A stretch of 64,000 nucleotides of DNA, taken from NCBI RefSeq assembly GCF_001514235.1, contig NZ_KQ948937.1, forward strand, positions 131,733 to 195,732, in the 5' to 3' direction. The notes below the pieces were generated by a model, which was not told the DNA's origin, made no database searches, and saw only the letters and a program-made list of their open reading frames with translations. Shown in pieces: positions 1 through 7,784 of this stretch. This stretch comes from Streptomyces caeruleatus (lineage in GTDB: Bacteria; Actinomycetota; Actinomycetes; Streptomycetales; Streptomycetaceae). The position numbers and the translations under genes are program-made. The number at the start of each line of letters is the position of its first letter. Positions within the stretch are counted from its first letter, which is position 1.

Positions 1-1968
1 GGGGCGGCCGGTGGAGCCTGAGGTGTAGATGACGTAGATGCTGTTGTCCGGCCCGGACAGGGCAGTCGGCGGGGTGGTCGGCTGGGTGTCGAGGTTCTCC
101 TGGTCGAGGACGACGAGTGGGCCGTCGTGGACGTCCTGGACGAGCGGCAGCAGTGGGGTTTCGGTGACGACGACGGATGCGCCGGCGTCGTTGAGGATGT
201 AGGCGAGTCGGTCGGCGGGGTTGGCCGGGTCCAGCGGCAGGTAGGCGGCGCCGGATTTGAGGACGCCGAGCAGGGTGGGGAGCAGGTCGGTGCCGCGGGG
301 CAGGCAGATGCCCACCAGTCGCTCGGGGCCGGCGCCCAGTTCCCGGAGCCGGTGGGCGAGTTGGTTGGCGCGGGCGTCGAGCTGGGCGTAGGTGAGGGAC
401 TGGCCGTCGGCGATGACCGCGACCGCGTCCGGGGTCCTGGCCGCCTGTTCCTCGAACAGCTCGTGCACCGTCCGCGTCACCGGCTGTACGGCGTGGGGCG
501 CCCCGGCGGCCAGGGCGTACTCGGCCTCGTCGAGTATGTCGACCTGGGACAGCCGGAGGGTCTCGTCCTCGGCGACCTGCTCCAGGAAGCGGACGAAGTG
601 CCCGATCATCCGCTGCACGGTGTCCCGCTCGAACAGCGAGGTCGCGTAGACCAGTTGGCCCTGGAACGTGCCGTCGGCCGCGGCGTTGACCTGCAACTCC
701 AGGTCGCACTTGGCCACGCCGCCAGTCGCCGTGACCGGCTCGATGGCGAGGCCGGGCAGGTGCGCGCCCTCGCTGCCGCGCTCATGGAGGGTGAAGGCCA
801 CGTCGTACAGCGGGGTGCGGGACATGTCCCGTTCCGGCTGGAGCTCGTCGACGAGGCGGGCGAAGGGGACGGCTTGGTGGTCGTAGGCCTCGATCAGGGT
901 CTCGCGGGCCTGGTCGACCAGTTCGGCGAAGGAGGGGTCGCCGTCCCAGCGGGCGCGCATGACCAGGTTGTTGATGCCGTAGCCGATGAGGCCCTGGAGC
1001 TCGGGGCGGGTGCGGCCGGAGGCGACCGTGCCGACCGGGATGTCACGCCGGCCGGTGTAGCGGGCGAGGAGGGCCTGGAAGGCGGGGAGCAGCACGGCGA
1101 ACGGGGTCGCGTTGTGCGCCTGCGCCAGTTTGTGGACCTTCTCGCAGAGCCCTTCGGGCAGCGCGAAGGGTACGTCCGCGCCCTCGTGGCGGCGGTGGCT
1201 GGGACGGGGCAGGTCGGTGGGCAGGTCGAGCGGGGTGATCCCGGCCAGCCGCTCCCGCCAGTGGTCCAGGTGCCGGGCGTAGGCCCCGGAGCTCTCCTCC
1301 GCGCGCTGCCATGCGGCGTAGTCCGCGTACTGCACGGGGAGGGCCGGCAGGGACGGCTCCCGCCCGTGCGTGAACTCCTCGTACAGGGCGCCCAGTTCGG
1401 TCATGAGGACGCGGGTGGACCAGGCGTCGAACGCGATGTGGTGGATGACGACGCTCAGCACGTGGTCGTCGTCCGCGAGCCGCAACAGGCGTGCCCGTGC
1501 GGGCCACTCGTGTTCCAGGTCGAAGGGGATCACCGACATCCGGGCGACGAACTCCGTGGCGTGCCGCTCACGTTCGTCGGCCGATCCCTCGCGCGCCGGC
1601 TCCAGGGGAAGCTCCACGGCCGCGGGCGGGTCGATGATCTGGGCCGGTTCCCCGTCGGCCAGCGCGTACCGGGTGCGCAGCACTTCGTGCCGTGCGGTCA
1701 GCGCGCTCCACGCCTGCTCCAGCGCCGCGGTGTCGAGTGCGCCCCGCACCCGGAAGGCGAGCGGCACCAGGTACTCGGCGCTGTCCGGCTCCAGCCGGTT
1801 GAGGAACCACATCTGCTGCTGTCCGAACGACAGCCGCAGTGTCCCGGCCCGGTCGACGGGGGTGATGGCCGAGCGGCGGCCGCGGGGACGCCCACCGCCG
1901 AGTCGCCTGCGGAGGAGCTTCTCCTGAAGGGCGTCGACGTCTGCCGGCTTCTTCTTCCCGACGCTCAT
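1..1968 (-). CDS. Nonribosomal peptide synthetase, N-terminal part (C domain and start of A domain), cut by the window edge
   Basis: The protein starts at an ATG with an AAGGA site 9 nt upstream and is open for 656 codons to the window edge. Residues about 30-470 are a condensation domain; its active-site motif reads HHIAFDA at 176-182, so the catalytic second His is present but the usual final Gly is Ala. An adenylation domain follows, and the window ends inside its A3 motif (YTSGSTG), so the specificity residues are not visible. Because the protein opens with a C domain, it either accepts a chain from another synthetase or is acylated at the start. It lies 96 nt behind the mbtH-like gene on the same strand, probably co-transcribed. 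The peptide product cannot be predicted from here. Confidence 0.95.
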   Translation of the reverse strand, partial: MSVGKKKPADVDALQEKLLRRRLGGGRPRGRRSAITPVDRAGTLRLSFGQQQMWFLNRLEPDSAEYLVPLAFRVRGALDTAALEQAWSALTARHEVLRTRYALADGEPAQIIDPPAAVELPLEPAREGSADERERHATEFVARMSVIPFDLEHEWPARARLLRLADDDHVLSVVIHHIAFDAWSTRVLMTELGALYEEFTHGREPSLPALPVQYADYAAWQRAEESSGAYARHLDHWRERLAGITPLDLPTDLPRPSHRRHEGADVPFALPEGLCEKVHKLAQAHNATPFAVLLPAFQALLARYTGRRDIPVGTVASGRTRPELQGLIGYGINNLVMRARWDGDPSFAELVDQARETLIEAYDHQAVPFARLVDELQPERDMSRTPLYDVAFTLHERGSEGAHLPGLAIEPVTATGGVAKCDLELQVNAAADGTFQGQLVYATSLFERDTVQRMIGHFVRFLEQVAEDETLRLSQVDILDEAEYALAAGAPHAVQPVTRTVHELFEEQAARTPDAVAVIADGQSLTYAQLDARANQLAHRLRELGAGPERLVGICLPRGTDLLPTLLGVLKSGAAYLPLDPANPADRLAYILNDAGASVVVTETPLLPLVQDVHDGPLVVLDQENLDTQPTTPPTALSGPDNSIYVIYTSGSTGRP

Positions 1969-2064
1969 CTGTTCCAGTCCTTCCGCTGCCGCCGCTATTG
2001 AGTGGCCGATGGGTTTTCCGATAGCCCGTCGGGATTTTCTAGATGTGCCGGAACAGCGAGAGCG

Positions 2065-2283
2065 TCATTTCTGCGCCGTCTGCTCCATACGGCGACGCAG
2101 GCTCAGCGGGCGCATGTCCGTCCACACCTCGCCGATATGCGTGAGGCATTCCGAGCGCTTTCCCTCGGTTCCCTCCGCGCGCCAGCCGGAGGGCAGGTCG
2201 CGGTCCGCCCACCAGATGGAATACTGCTCCTCGTCGTTGATCACGACGCGGTAGATCTGGCCGTCATCCTGCTCGTCAGCCAT
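2065..2283 (-). CDS. MbtH-like protein
   Basis: A 72-residue protein starting MADEQDD. It carries the family signature around YSIWWADRDLPSGW and the later GEVWTDMRP segment. MbtH-like proteins bind NRPS adenylation domains and are often needed for their folding and activity, which fits the position directly upstream of the NRPS. I chose the ATG at 2283 because a GAAAGGG site sits 8 nt upstream and it gives the usual family length. A longer in-frame start near 2328 would add a tail that the family lacks. Its 5' region holds three 11-bp-spaced heptads (see 2346-2389). Confidence 0.95.
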   Translation of the reverse strand: MADEQDDGQIYRVVINDEEQYSIWWADRDLPSGWRAEGTEGKRSECLTHIGEVWTDMRPLSLRRRMEQTAQK

Positions 2284-2345
2284 GTCAGACCCTTTCAAGA
2301 AGCCGTCGATGAAACGGCATTCGGGCATTCCATATCTGATCGATC

Positions 2346-2389
2346 AGTTTTCTCGGCGACCCGATACTCCGTCTATATCGGAGCTATCC
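2346..2389 (-). promoter_or_regulatory. Putative SARP-type activator site before the mbtH/NRPS operon
   Basis: On the minus strand three heptads follow one another at exactly 11-bp spacing: GGATAGC (2389-2383), ATATAGA (2378-2372) and GTATCGG (2367-2361). Nine nt after the last comes AAAACT (2351-2346), a possible -10 hexamer fitting NAnnnT. The arrangement matches what is known for SARP activators, which bind direct heptamer repeats one helical turn apart just ahead of the -10. Two cleaner copies occur at 8668-8774. Sequence inference only. Confidence 0.5.
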
Positions 2390-2395
2390 GGCCAA

Positions 2396-2449
2396 GAAGC
2401 CCTCCGGCCCGGGACCCGAGTGAAGTCGGGTCCCGGGCCGGAGGGCTTC
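2396..2449 (-). terminator. Strong hairpin terminator after the MMPL gene
   Basis: A perfect inverted repeat with 24-bp arms (2396-2419 and 2426-2449) and a 6-nt loop. It begins 24 nt past the MMPL stop codon and precedes the mbtH promoter region. It should stop MMPL transcription, so the NRPS operon probably has its own start. Confidence 0.85.
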
Positions 2450-2472
2450 GGGCGGGGGTGCGGAGCCGGGGT

Positions 2473-4821
2473 CTAGTCGGTGCGCGCGCCGGTGGCGGCG
2501 GCCACGGGGGCCGGCCGCGACGGCTCGCTCGTGCCGGGCAGCCGGTTCAGCCGGTTCAGCCGGCCCGGCAGGGTCCAGGCCCGTTCGCCGAGCATGGCCA
2601 CGGCGGCGGGGAGCAGGACACCGCGCACGATGGTCGCGTCGATGAGGATGGCCACGGCCATGCCCACGCCCATCATCTTGTTCTCGATGGCGGACAGGGT
2701 GATGAAGACGGTGAACACCGCCGTCATGATGACGGCCGCGCTGGTGACGACGCCCGCACTGGCGGCGATACCGCCGACGACGGCCTCCCGAGTGGTGGCT
2801 CCGGCCAGCCGCCGCTCGCGGATCCGGCTGAGGATGAAGATGTGGTAGTCCATGCTCAGCCCGAACAGCACGACGAACATGAACAGCGGCAGCCAGCCGG
2901 CCACGCCTCCGTACGGGGTGAAGCCGAGCACCGAGCTGAAGGCGCCGTCCTGGAACACCCAGGTCAGCACGCCGTACGCGGCCCCCATGGACAGCAGGTT
3001 CAGCGCGATCGAGACCAGCGGGATGGCCAGAGAGCGAAACACGATCAGCAGCAGCGCGAAGGCCAGGACGAGGACGAACCCGACGACGAGCGCCGCCCGC
3101 GAGGTGAGCTGGTCCTTGAAGTCCTCGGCGAACGCGGTCCGTCCGGCGACGGCGTAGTCGATGCCCTCGACCTTGCCGAGGGTCGCCGGGAGGGCGACGT
3201 CGCGCAGGGTCGCCAGCGCCTCGTTGGAGACCTCGTCGGTGCCGCTGCCCGCCAGCGGGACGCGCACCATGAGCACGTCGTCGACCCGCACCGTCGAGAT
3301 CGGGCCCGCCAGCCGTCCGTCACTGTCGGCGATCTGCTGATGGAGCCGGTCGACGGCCGCCTTCACCTCAGGGGTGTCCGAACTCCCGCCGTCGACACCC
3401 CAGACCGCGACCTTCGCGGGGGTGGGGGAGCCGGGGAAGGCCTCCTGCATGCGGATCGCGGCGTCGACCGTGGGCGCGCTGCGCGGCAGGCTGTTGACGA
3501 CGGCGGCGTCCTGCAGGCGCATGTCGAGCGCCGGTGCCGCCATCACGAGCAGCGCGAGCACGGCGGCGCCGCCCCACACCTTGGGCCGGTTGACGACGGC
3601 ACGGGCCAGCTTCTGCCAGCCGCGGGACTCGGCCACGGTCGTCCGGCGCTTGCCGAGCCACGGGACACGGCCCTTGTCGACGCGATGGCCGAGGGCGGCG
3701 AGCAGGGCCGGCAGCACGGTCACGGAGGCGATCATCGCCAGGCCCACCACGAGAGCGGTGCCGAGCGTCAGGCCGCGGAACACGTCGAGGCCGCTGAGGA
3801 GCAGGCCGCTCAGGCAGAGGATCACGGTCACGCCGGAGACGATGACGACATGGCCCGAGGTGCGGGAGGCGATGTGCAGCGACTCGGCCACACTGCGTCC
3901 GGCGGCCCGTTCCTCGCGTTCGCGCCGCAGATAGAACAGGGAGTAGTCGACGCTGACCGCGATGCCGATGAGCAGGATCATCGAGGTGACGGCGCTGTTG
4001 ACCGCGACCCACCGCTCCACCACGGCGATGAGGCTGAAGGTGGCCACGACGGTGGTCGCCGCCAGCAGCAGCGGGATCGCCGCCGCGACCAGGGCGCCGA
4101 AGACGACGAGCAGGATCACCAGGGTGATCGGCAGCGAGGTGCGTTCCGCGCTGGCGAAGTCCTTCTTGACGGCGTCGTCGACGGCACGGGACAGGCTCAC
4201 GTCACCGGCCTGGACGACCCGTACGTCCTTGTTCTGGTCGGCGACCTTGTCGACCGCCGCGACGACCGAGTCGAAGTGCGCGGTCATCTTGTCGTTCGGG
4301 CCCGCGACGAAGAAGGTGACCAGACCGGAGCGGCCGTCCTTGGAGATCTGCTGTTCCGAGCCCGGCTTCAGCGGGGTGCGCAGGTCGGCGACGGCTCCCG
4401 GCAGCTTGTCGAACTCGGCCACCAGGTCCTCGGTGGCCTTGACGAGCGCCGGGTCGTCCATGAACTTCCCGCCGCCGTCCTCGCGGGGCTGGATGAGGAC
4501 GTTCTCCAGGATCGGCTCGTAGTTCTTCTGCTCGCGCAGCACCCGCTTGACGGCCCCGGACTCACCCGGATCGTCCGTGCTGGCACTGGATCCGGAGAGT
4601 ACGGCGCTGGCGAGCAGCGCCACGACGACCAGGCCCAGCCAACCGCCGATCGCCAGCGCGCGATGCCGTATCGACCAGCCGGCGATCCGCTCGATGAACG
4701 CGCCCTGACCCTTGCCCGCGGATAAGTCCCCGCCCGCGCGGGTCCGCGACGTCTCGCGGTCCGACGACCCGGTGACCATTGAGTCACTCTGCGTAGTGGG
4801 TGGTTTGCGCTTGCGCGACAT
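2473..4821 (-). CDS. MMPL-family (RND) membrane transporter
   Basis: A 782-residue membrane protein with the two-fold RND layout: a membrane segment near residue 55, a large extracytoplasmic loop, a block of helices with the motif VDYSLFY near 290, then the same order again with MDYHIFILSRIRERR in the second half. MMPL proteins use the proton gradient to export lipids and lipid-linked products, and in NRPS clusters they are usually exporters or self-resistance pumps. The start has GGAAGGA about 9 nt upstream. Its place between mbtH and the thioesterase suggests it moves the cluster product, perhaps a lipopeptide; that substrate is inferred. Confidence 0.9.
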   Translation of the reverse strand: MSRKRKPPTTQSDSMVTGSSDRETSRTRAGGDLSAGKGQGAFIERIAGWSIRHRALAIGGWLGLVVVALLASAVLSGSSASTDDPGESGAVKRVLREQKNYEPILENVLIQPREDGGGKFMDDPALVKATEDLVAEFDKLPGAVADLRTPLKPGSEQQISKDGRSGLVTFFVAGPNDKMTAHFDSVVAAVDKVADQNKDVRVVQAGDVSLSRAVDDAVKKDFASAERTSLPITLVILLVVFGALVAAAIPLLLAATTVVATFSLIAVVERWVAVNSAVTSMILLIGIAVSVDYSLFYLRREREERAAGRSVAESLHIASRTSGHVVIVSGVTVILCLSGLLLSGLDVFRGLTLGTALVVGLAMIASVTVLPALLAALGHRVDKGRVPWLGKRRTTVAESRGWQKLARAVVNRPKVWGGAAVLALLVMAAPALDMRLQDAAVVNSLPRSAPTVDAAIRMQEAFPGSPTPAKVAVWGVDGGSSDTPEVKAAVDRLHQQIADSDGRLAGPISTVRVDDVLMVRVPLAGSGTDEVSNEALATLRDVALPATLGKVEGIDYAVAGRTAFAEDFKDQLTSRAALVVGFVLVLAFALLLIVFRSLAIPLVSIALNLLSMGAAYGVLTWVFQDGAFSSVLGFTPYGGVAGWLPLFMFVVLFGLSMDYHIFILSRIRERRLAGATTREAVVGGIAASAGVVTSAAVIMTAVFTVFITLSAIENKMMGVGMAVAILIDATIVRGVLLPAAVAMLGERAWTLPGRLNRLNRLPGTSEPSRPAPVAAATGARTD

Positions 4822-4893
4822 GAACTAAGGTCCTTCCCGAAAGGGGTGGTGCGCTGAAGACTCGCCGTCGGCGAGGTGTCACTTCTTTCTCTG

Positions 4894-4925
4894 CCGGGTC
4901 GTCAAGTTGCCGCTTGACGGCCCGG
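4894..4925 (-). terminator. Hairpin terminator after the regulator/membrane module
   Basis: Imperfect inverted repeat with 13-nt arms (4894-4906 and 4913-4925, outer CCGGG/CCCGG and inner GTCAAG/CTTGAC) and a 6-nt loop. It lies just past the stop of the minus-strand gene ending at 4939 and before the MMPL gene. Confidence 0.6.
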
Positions 4926-4938
4926 TTCCCTCATCCCG

Positions 4939-5208
4939 TCACTCGATCTCCTTCAGTACGCGTTCGACCGAATGCACGCGGGTCCGAAGGTCGGCGAGAT
5001 GCTCGTTGATGTCGGTCAGCTTCCGCTCGATGGCGTCCTGGTTCTGGTTCGCCTTCTCGGCGAGCGTCCGGTATTCGTAATCCCGGGCCAGGATGGCTCT
5101 GGCGCGCCAGGTAGCCGCCATGTTCCAGACGACGATCGTGACGATCACGATGACCATGCCGAAAATGCCGACTGCTCCGATGACTTCCTGCCAGCCTCGG
5201 GAGTTCAT
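4939..5208 (-). CDS. Small membrane protein with coiled-coil tail (PspB-like layout)
   Basis: An 89-residue protein: one hydrophobic helix at about residues 10-32, a basic stop-transfer patch (WRARAI), then a heptad-rich charged coiled coil to the end. The one-helix-plus-coil design and the tail pattern (YRTLAEKA, later SVERVLKEIE) resemble phage-shock protein B, but the match is general and no function is proven. Its ATG overlaps the stop of the upstream helix-turn-helix gene by 4 bp, so the two are translationally coupled and probably work together, perhaps in envelope-stress sensing. Confidence 0.75.
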   Translation of the reverse strand: MNSRGWQEVIGAVGIFGMVIVIVTIVVWNMAATWRARAILARDYEYRTLAEKANQNQDAIERKLTDINEHLADLRTRVHSVERVLKEIE

Positions 5209-5558
5209 GACGGGGATCCTTTCTCACTGTCCGGCTGGACGGCGTCTTGTGGGCTGAGCGTCAGCACTGCGGCCGCGATCGATTCCGGTGTGAGGTCGAA
5301 GGTGAAAGGAGCCACCTCGTAGAACTTCATGGCCTTCCCGTCGCTCGATATCTCGAGATGGGCCGAGACGAGGCCGGCGGCTTCCAGCTTCCTCAGGTGG
5401 GCCTGGAGCAGGGCACGGCTGATCCCCAACTCGCGGGCCAGCTGGCTCACGTAGTTGCGTCGACGCGACAGGGCGGCCACGACGCGAAGGCGGTGCGGAT
5501 TGGCCAGGGTGGCCAACACGTGCACCATGTCGTCTCCGTCGTGGAAGGAGGTTCTCAC
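5205..5558 (-). CDS. ArsR-like winged helix-turn-helix regulator
   Basis: About 117 residues. The segment from LATLANPHRLRVVAAL through YVSQLARELGISRALLQAHLRKLEAAGLV is a textbook ArsR-type winged helix. No metal-binding Cys pair is visible, so the signal is unknown. Two starts are possible: the GTG at 5558 without a clear ribosome site, or the ATG at 5528 (MVHVLAT) with GGAG 5 nt upstream, giving 107 residues. The gene overlaps the coiled-coil membrane gene by 4 bp and is the obvious candidate to bind the palindromes before the DedA-like gene. Confidence 0.85.
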   Translation of the reverse strand: MRTSFHDGDDMVHVLATLANPHRLRVVAALSRRRNYVSQLARELGISRALLQAHLRKLEAAGLVSAHLEISSDGKAMKFYEVAPFTFDLTPESIAAAVLTLSPQDAVQPDSEKGSPS

Positions 5559-5647
5559 AGTGACACACCGGACATGCCAAGAGACGTTAGCAGGTGCATG
5601 AGGGGGTTTCCAGTCATGCCGATCAAGCACATCTACCGCCAACTCCC

Positions 5648-6214
5648 TCATGAGACAGGCCTGTTGGAGCGCGCCGAGAGCCCCCGCTGCGCGACGATGA
5701 CGCTGCCCGCGACGAGTAACGAGATCGCAGGTCCGATGAGAAACGGAGGGATGCTCTCCGGCAGGGCCCGGCCGCCCACGTAGCCGAGCCCGATGGTGTA
5801 GGAGAGGAACACGGCCTCGGCGATGCCCGCGCCGATCAGGTACTTGCGGACCGGGTAACCCACGATCCCGGCGGCCAGGCCGCCCATCCCCCGCCCGGTG
5901 GGCACGAAGCGCATCGCGATCACCGAGGGCACTCCGTACCGCTGGATCCGTCGCGACGCCCAGTCCAGCGTCGAGCGGCGCCGGGCGTCCCGCGCCAGCC
6001 AGGGCAGCGCGCGACCGCGTGACCTGCGGCCCATCAGGAAGACCCCGAGATCTCCGAGGACCGCGCTGGCCAGCAGGATGATCGCCAGGGGTGCGAGGCT
6101 GAGGCCGCCCGTCGCGGCCAGGGTGCCCGCACCCGTCAGTAACGCGGAGTTCGGCACCATGGGCGGCATGGTGACGAGGATGAGAAGCACGTACATCCAG
6201 TGCGTGCCGTCCAT
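5648..6214 (-). CDS. DedA/VTT-family membrane protein
   Basis: A 188-residue polytopic protein with the DedA/VTT pattern: a re-entrant segment with PNSALLTGAGTLAATGG near residues 20-40, then GDLGVFLMGRRSRG, and the RFVPTGRGMGGLAAGI motif near 105-120, which carries the conserved Arg. DedA proteins are implicated in membrane lipid flipping and proton-linked homeostasis. The ATG at 6214 has GGGAG 9 nt upstream; a TTG three codons earlier would touch that site. The gene stands alone ahead of the winged helix gene with its own palindromic upstream region. Confidence 0.85.
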   Translation of the reverse strand: MDGTHWMYVLLILVTMPPMVPNSALLTGAGTLAATGGLSLAPLAIILLASAVLGDLGVFLMGRRSRGRALPWLARDARRRSTLDWASRRIQRYGVPSVIAMRFVPTGRGMGGLAAGIVGYPVRKYLIGAGIAEAVFLSYTIGLGYVGGRALPESIPPFLIGPAISLLVAGSVIVAQRGLSARSNRPVS

Positions 6215-6248
6215 GGCCGCCAACTCCCTTGGTCTGTGCGGTACCTGC

Positions 6249-6281
6249 TGGCACCTGCATAGAAACTTTGGCAGGTGCCAA
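6249..6281. promoter_or_regulatory. Putative operator upstream of the DedA-like gene
   Basis: Two nested symmetries. TTGGCA-GG-TGCCAA is a palindrome at 6268-6281, and TGGCACCTGC (6249-6258) is inverted against GCAGGTGCCA (6271-6280). They lie 35-67 bp before the DedA-like start. A related half, GCAGGTGCA, appears at about 5590 upstream of the winged helix gene, so a shared repressor is plausible. Confidence 0.45.
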
Positions 6282-6327
6282 GCCGCGTATCAACCGCTGC
6301 CGGGTGGGACCAGGGGAATCTGAGAGT

Positions 6328-6343
6328 CAACCCCTAGGGGTTG
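6328..6343. repeat. 16-bp perfect palindrome between thioesterase and DedA-like genes
   Basis: CAACCCCTAGGGGTTG is fully self-complementary. It lies 70 bp past the thioesterase stop and 114 bp before the DedA-like start, so it could be a short terminator stem for the former or an operator for the latter. Confidence 0.4.
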
Positions 6344-6412
6344 CGGGCGGATCGTCTCAGGGGTGTCCAGGGGAGCCGTCCGGAACCCGCCACCATGTCC
6401 CAACTTGACCCG

Positions 6413-7159
6413 TCAACACGGAAGTTGACCCATCCGCCGGGCCAGGATGTCGGTGAGCCCGGGCAGCGAACCGTCGAAGTAGAAGTGGCCCCCGTCCAGT
6501 ACGTGCACCTCGGCGCCGCCGATGGCGTAGTCCCGCCACAGCTCCAGGTCGGCGGGCGTGACCGACGGGTCCCTGTCACCGCCCAGGGCGATCAGCGGGC
6601 ACGTCAGCGGAGCGCCGGCGGCGTACTCGTACTTGTCGATCACCCGCAGATCCCCGGACAGCACCGGATACGCGAGCTGCCACAGCTCCTCGTCCTCCTC
6701 CAACGCCCGCGCGCCCTCCCCGCCGAGCTCACGGAGATAGGCCCGCAGCTCGTCCTCCTCGAACGACAGCCCTCTGGGCTCGCGTTCGGCCGGCGCCTTG
6801 CACGCGGAGACGAACAACGCTGCCAGCGGGGAAGGGAAGCGCGGCTGGAGCCGGCGGGCCGTCTCGAAGGCCACCATCGCCCCCATGCTGTGCCCGAAGA
6901 ACGCCGTGGGACGGTCGAAGGGCGCCTCGATGCGCCGGACGATCTCCTCGGCCAACTCCGGTATCGAGTCGGGCATGGGGTCCTGGTAGCGGTCCTGCCG
7001 CCCCGGGTACTGGACGGCGACCAGCTCGACCGTCTCCGGGAGCAGCCCCGGCCAGCCGTGAAAGGTGCTCGCCGCTCCCCCCGCGTGCGGGAAGCAGTAC
7101 AGCCGCGTCCGCGCCCGGGGACGCGGCTGGAATCGCCGGAACGGGGACACCGTCGTCAT
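6413..7159 (-). CDS. Type II thioesterase (alpha/beta hydrolase)
   Basis: A 248-residue stand-alone thioesterase. The N-terminal YCFPHAGGAAS segment, the nucleophile elbow GHSMGA (Ser91) and the late DGGHFYF (His near 225) form the expected catalytic set. Type II thioesterases clear mis-primed or stalled groups from carrier domains of NRPS and PKS enzymes. The ATG at 7159 is set by AGGAG 7 nt upstream; longer in-frame versions have no support. It belongs with the NRPS cluster by family and strand, although 625 bp separate it from the transferase gene upstream. Confidence 0.93.
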   Translation of the reverse strand: MTTVSPFRRFQPRPRARTRLYCFPHAGGAASTFHGWPGLLPETVELVAVQYPGRQDRYQDPMPDSIPELAEEIVRRIEAPFDRPTAFFGHSMGAMVAFETARRLQPRFPSPLAALFVSACKAPAEREPRGLSFEEDELRAYLRELGGEGARALEEDEELWQLAYPVLSGDLRVIDKYEYAAGAPLTCPLIALGGDRDPSVTPADLELWRDYAIGGAEVHVLDGGHFYFDGSLPGLTDILARRMGQLPC

Positions 7160-7784
7160 CGTGCGCTCCTGCCCCACTCGAGTACGGCCCTCGCGCCGTA
7201 CGACCTGTTCTTCCGCCCGCGCGACCGGCAGGCCGTGCACCTCCGGCGGGCCGACGGACTGGCGGGCCCGCGGACCGGGGCCGGCGGTGCCGGGTTCTGC
7301 CCGTCGCGCGGTGCGGGTGCCGTGGGCCTGCCCGGCAGCTCCGCCACACCATGCCGCTCGACGGCCGCCCCGCCGCAGCGCCGGGCGTGGCCCCGAGGGC
7401 CCGTCGGTTGGATCATGTCGGCGTCGCGGGGCGTGGCACGCCACCCTCTCGGGCCCGCCGGGCCGCCCTGTTTCCTGCAGCCGACCTGATCCAGACGACA
7501 CCCCCCAGCCCTGCGCACCGTCGTCTGGATCGTGCCGGCGTCGCGGCCCGGCGGTGGTGGTCTGCGGGGTGCCGGGACCGAGGAGGTGATCGCTGCTGCC
7601 GGCCGCGGTGCCGTCGCCGAGGCGGCCGTACGGGTGCCGGGCCTCCGGCATTCCCTGGGCGCCACCCCGCGCGCCGCCAACGGTGCGCCCCGGTCCGGGA
7701 GATGCGCGCGCGGCTCGGCGCGGTGCTCCTTGCGATGGCCGACGGGGCCGGTGCGGGCCGCTGCCGCGACGGGTGGGCCGAGGG
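7160..7784. other. 625-bp gap between phosphopantetheinyl transferase and thioesterase genes
   Basis: No open frame here has a credible ribosome site or a recognisable protein; the open frames on both strands look like G+C artefacts. It contains an inverted repeat (7488-7531), two imperfect direct copies of GGATCRTGYCGGCGTCGCGG (about 7412 and 7528), and GTACGGC/GCCGTAC (7182-7201) next to the thioesterase start. It may be the remnant of a lost gene or a long control region. Confidence 0.5.
7488..7531. repeat. 12-bp perfect inverted repeat in the large gap
   Basis: GATCCAGACGAC (7488-7499) is exactly inverted as GTCGTCTGGATC (7520-7531) with 20 nt between. It lies 254 bp past the transferase stop. 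The loop is long for a terminator, so a protein-binding site is equally likely. Confidence 0.5.

Noticed and set aside
127..4725. Very long open frames on the plus strand opposite the NRPS and MMPL genes
   Set aside because: They carry no recognisable domain, have skewed composition and lie antisense to genes with clear motifs; they are G+C-driven shadows.
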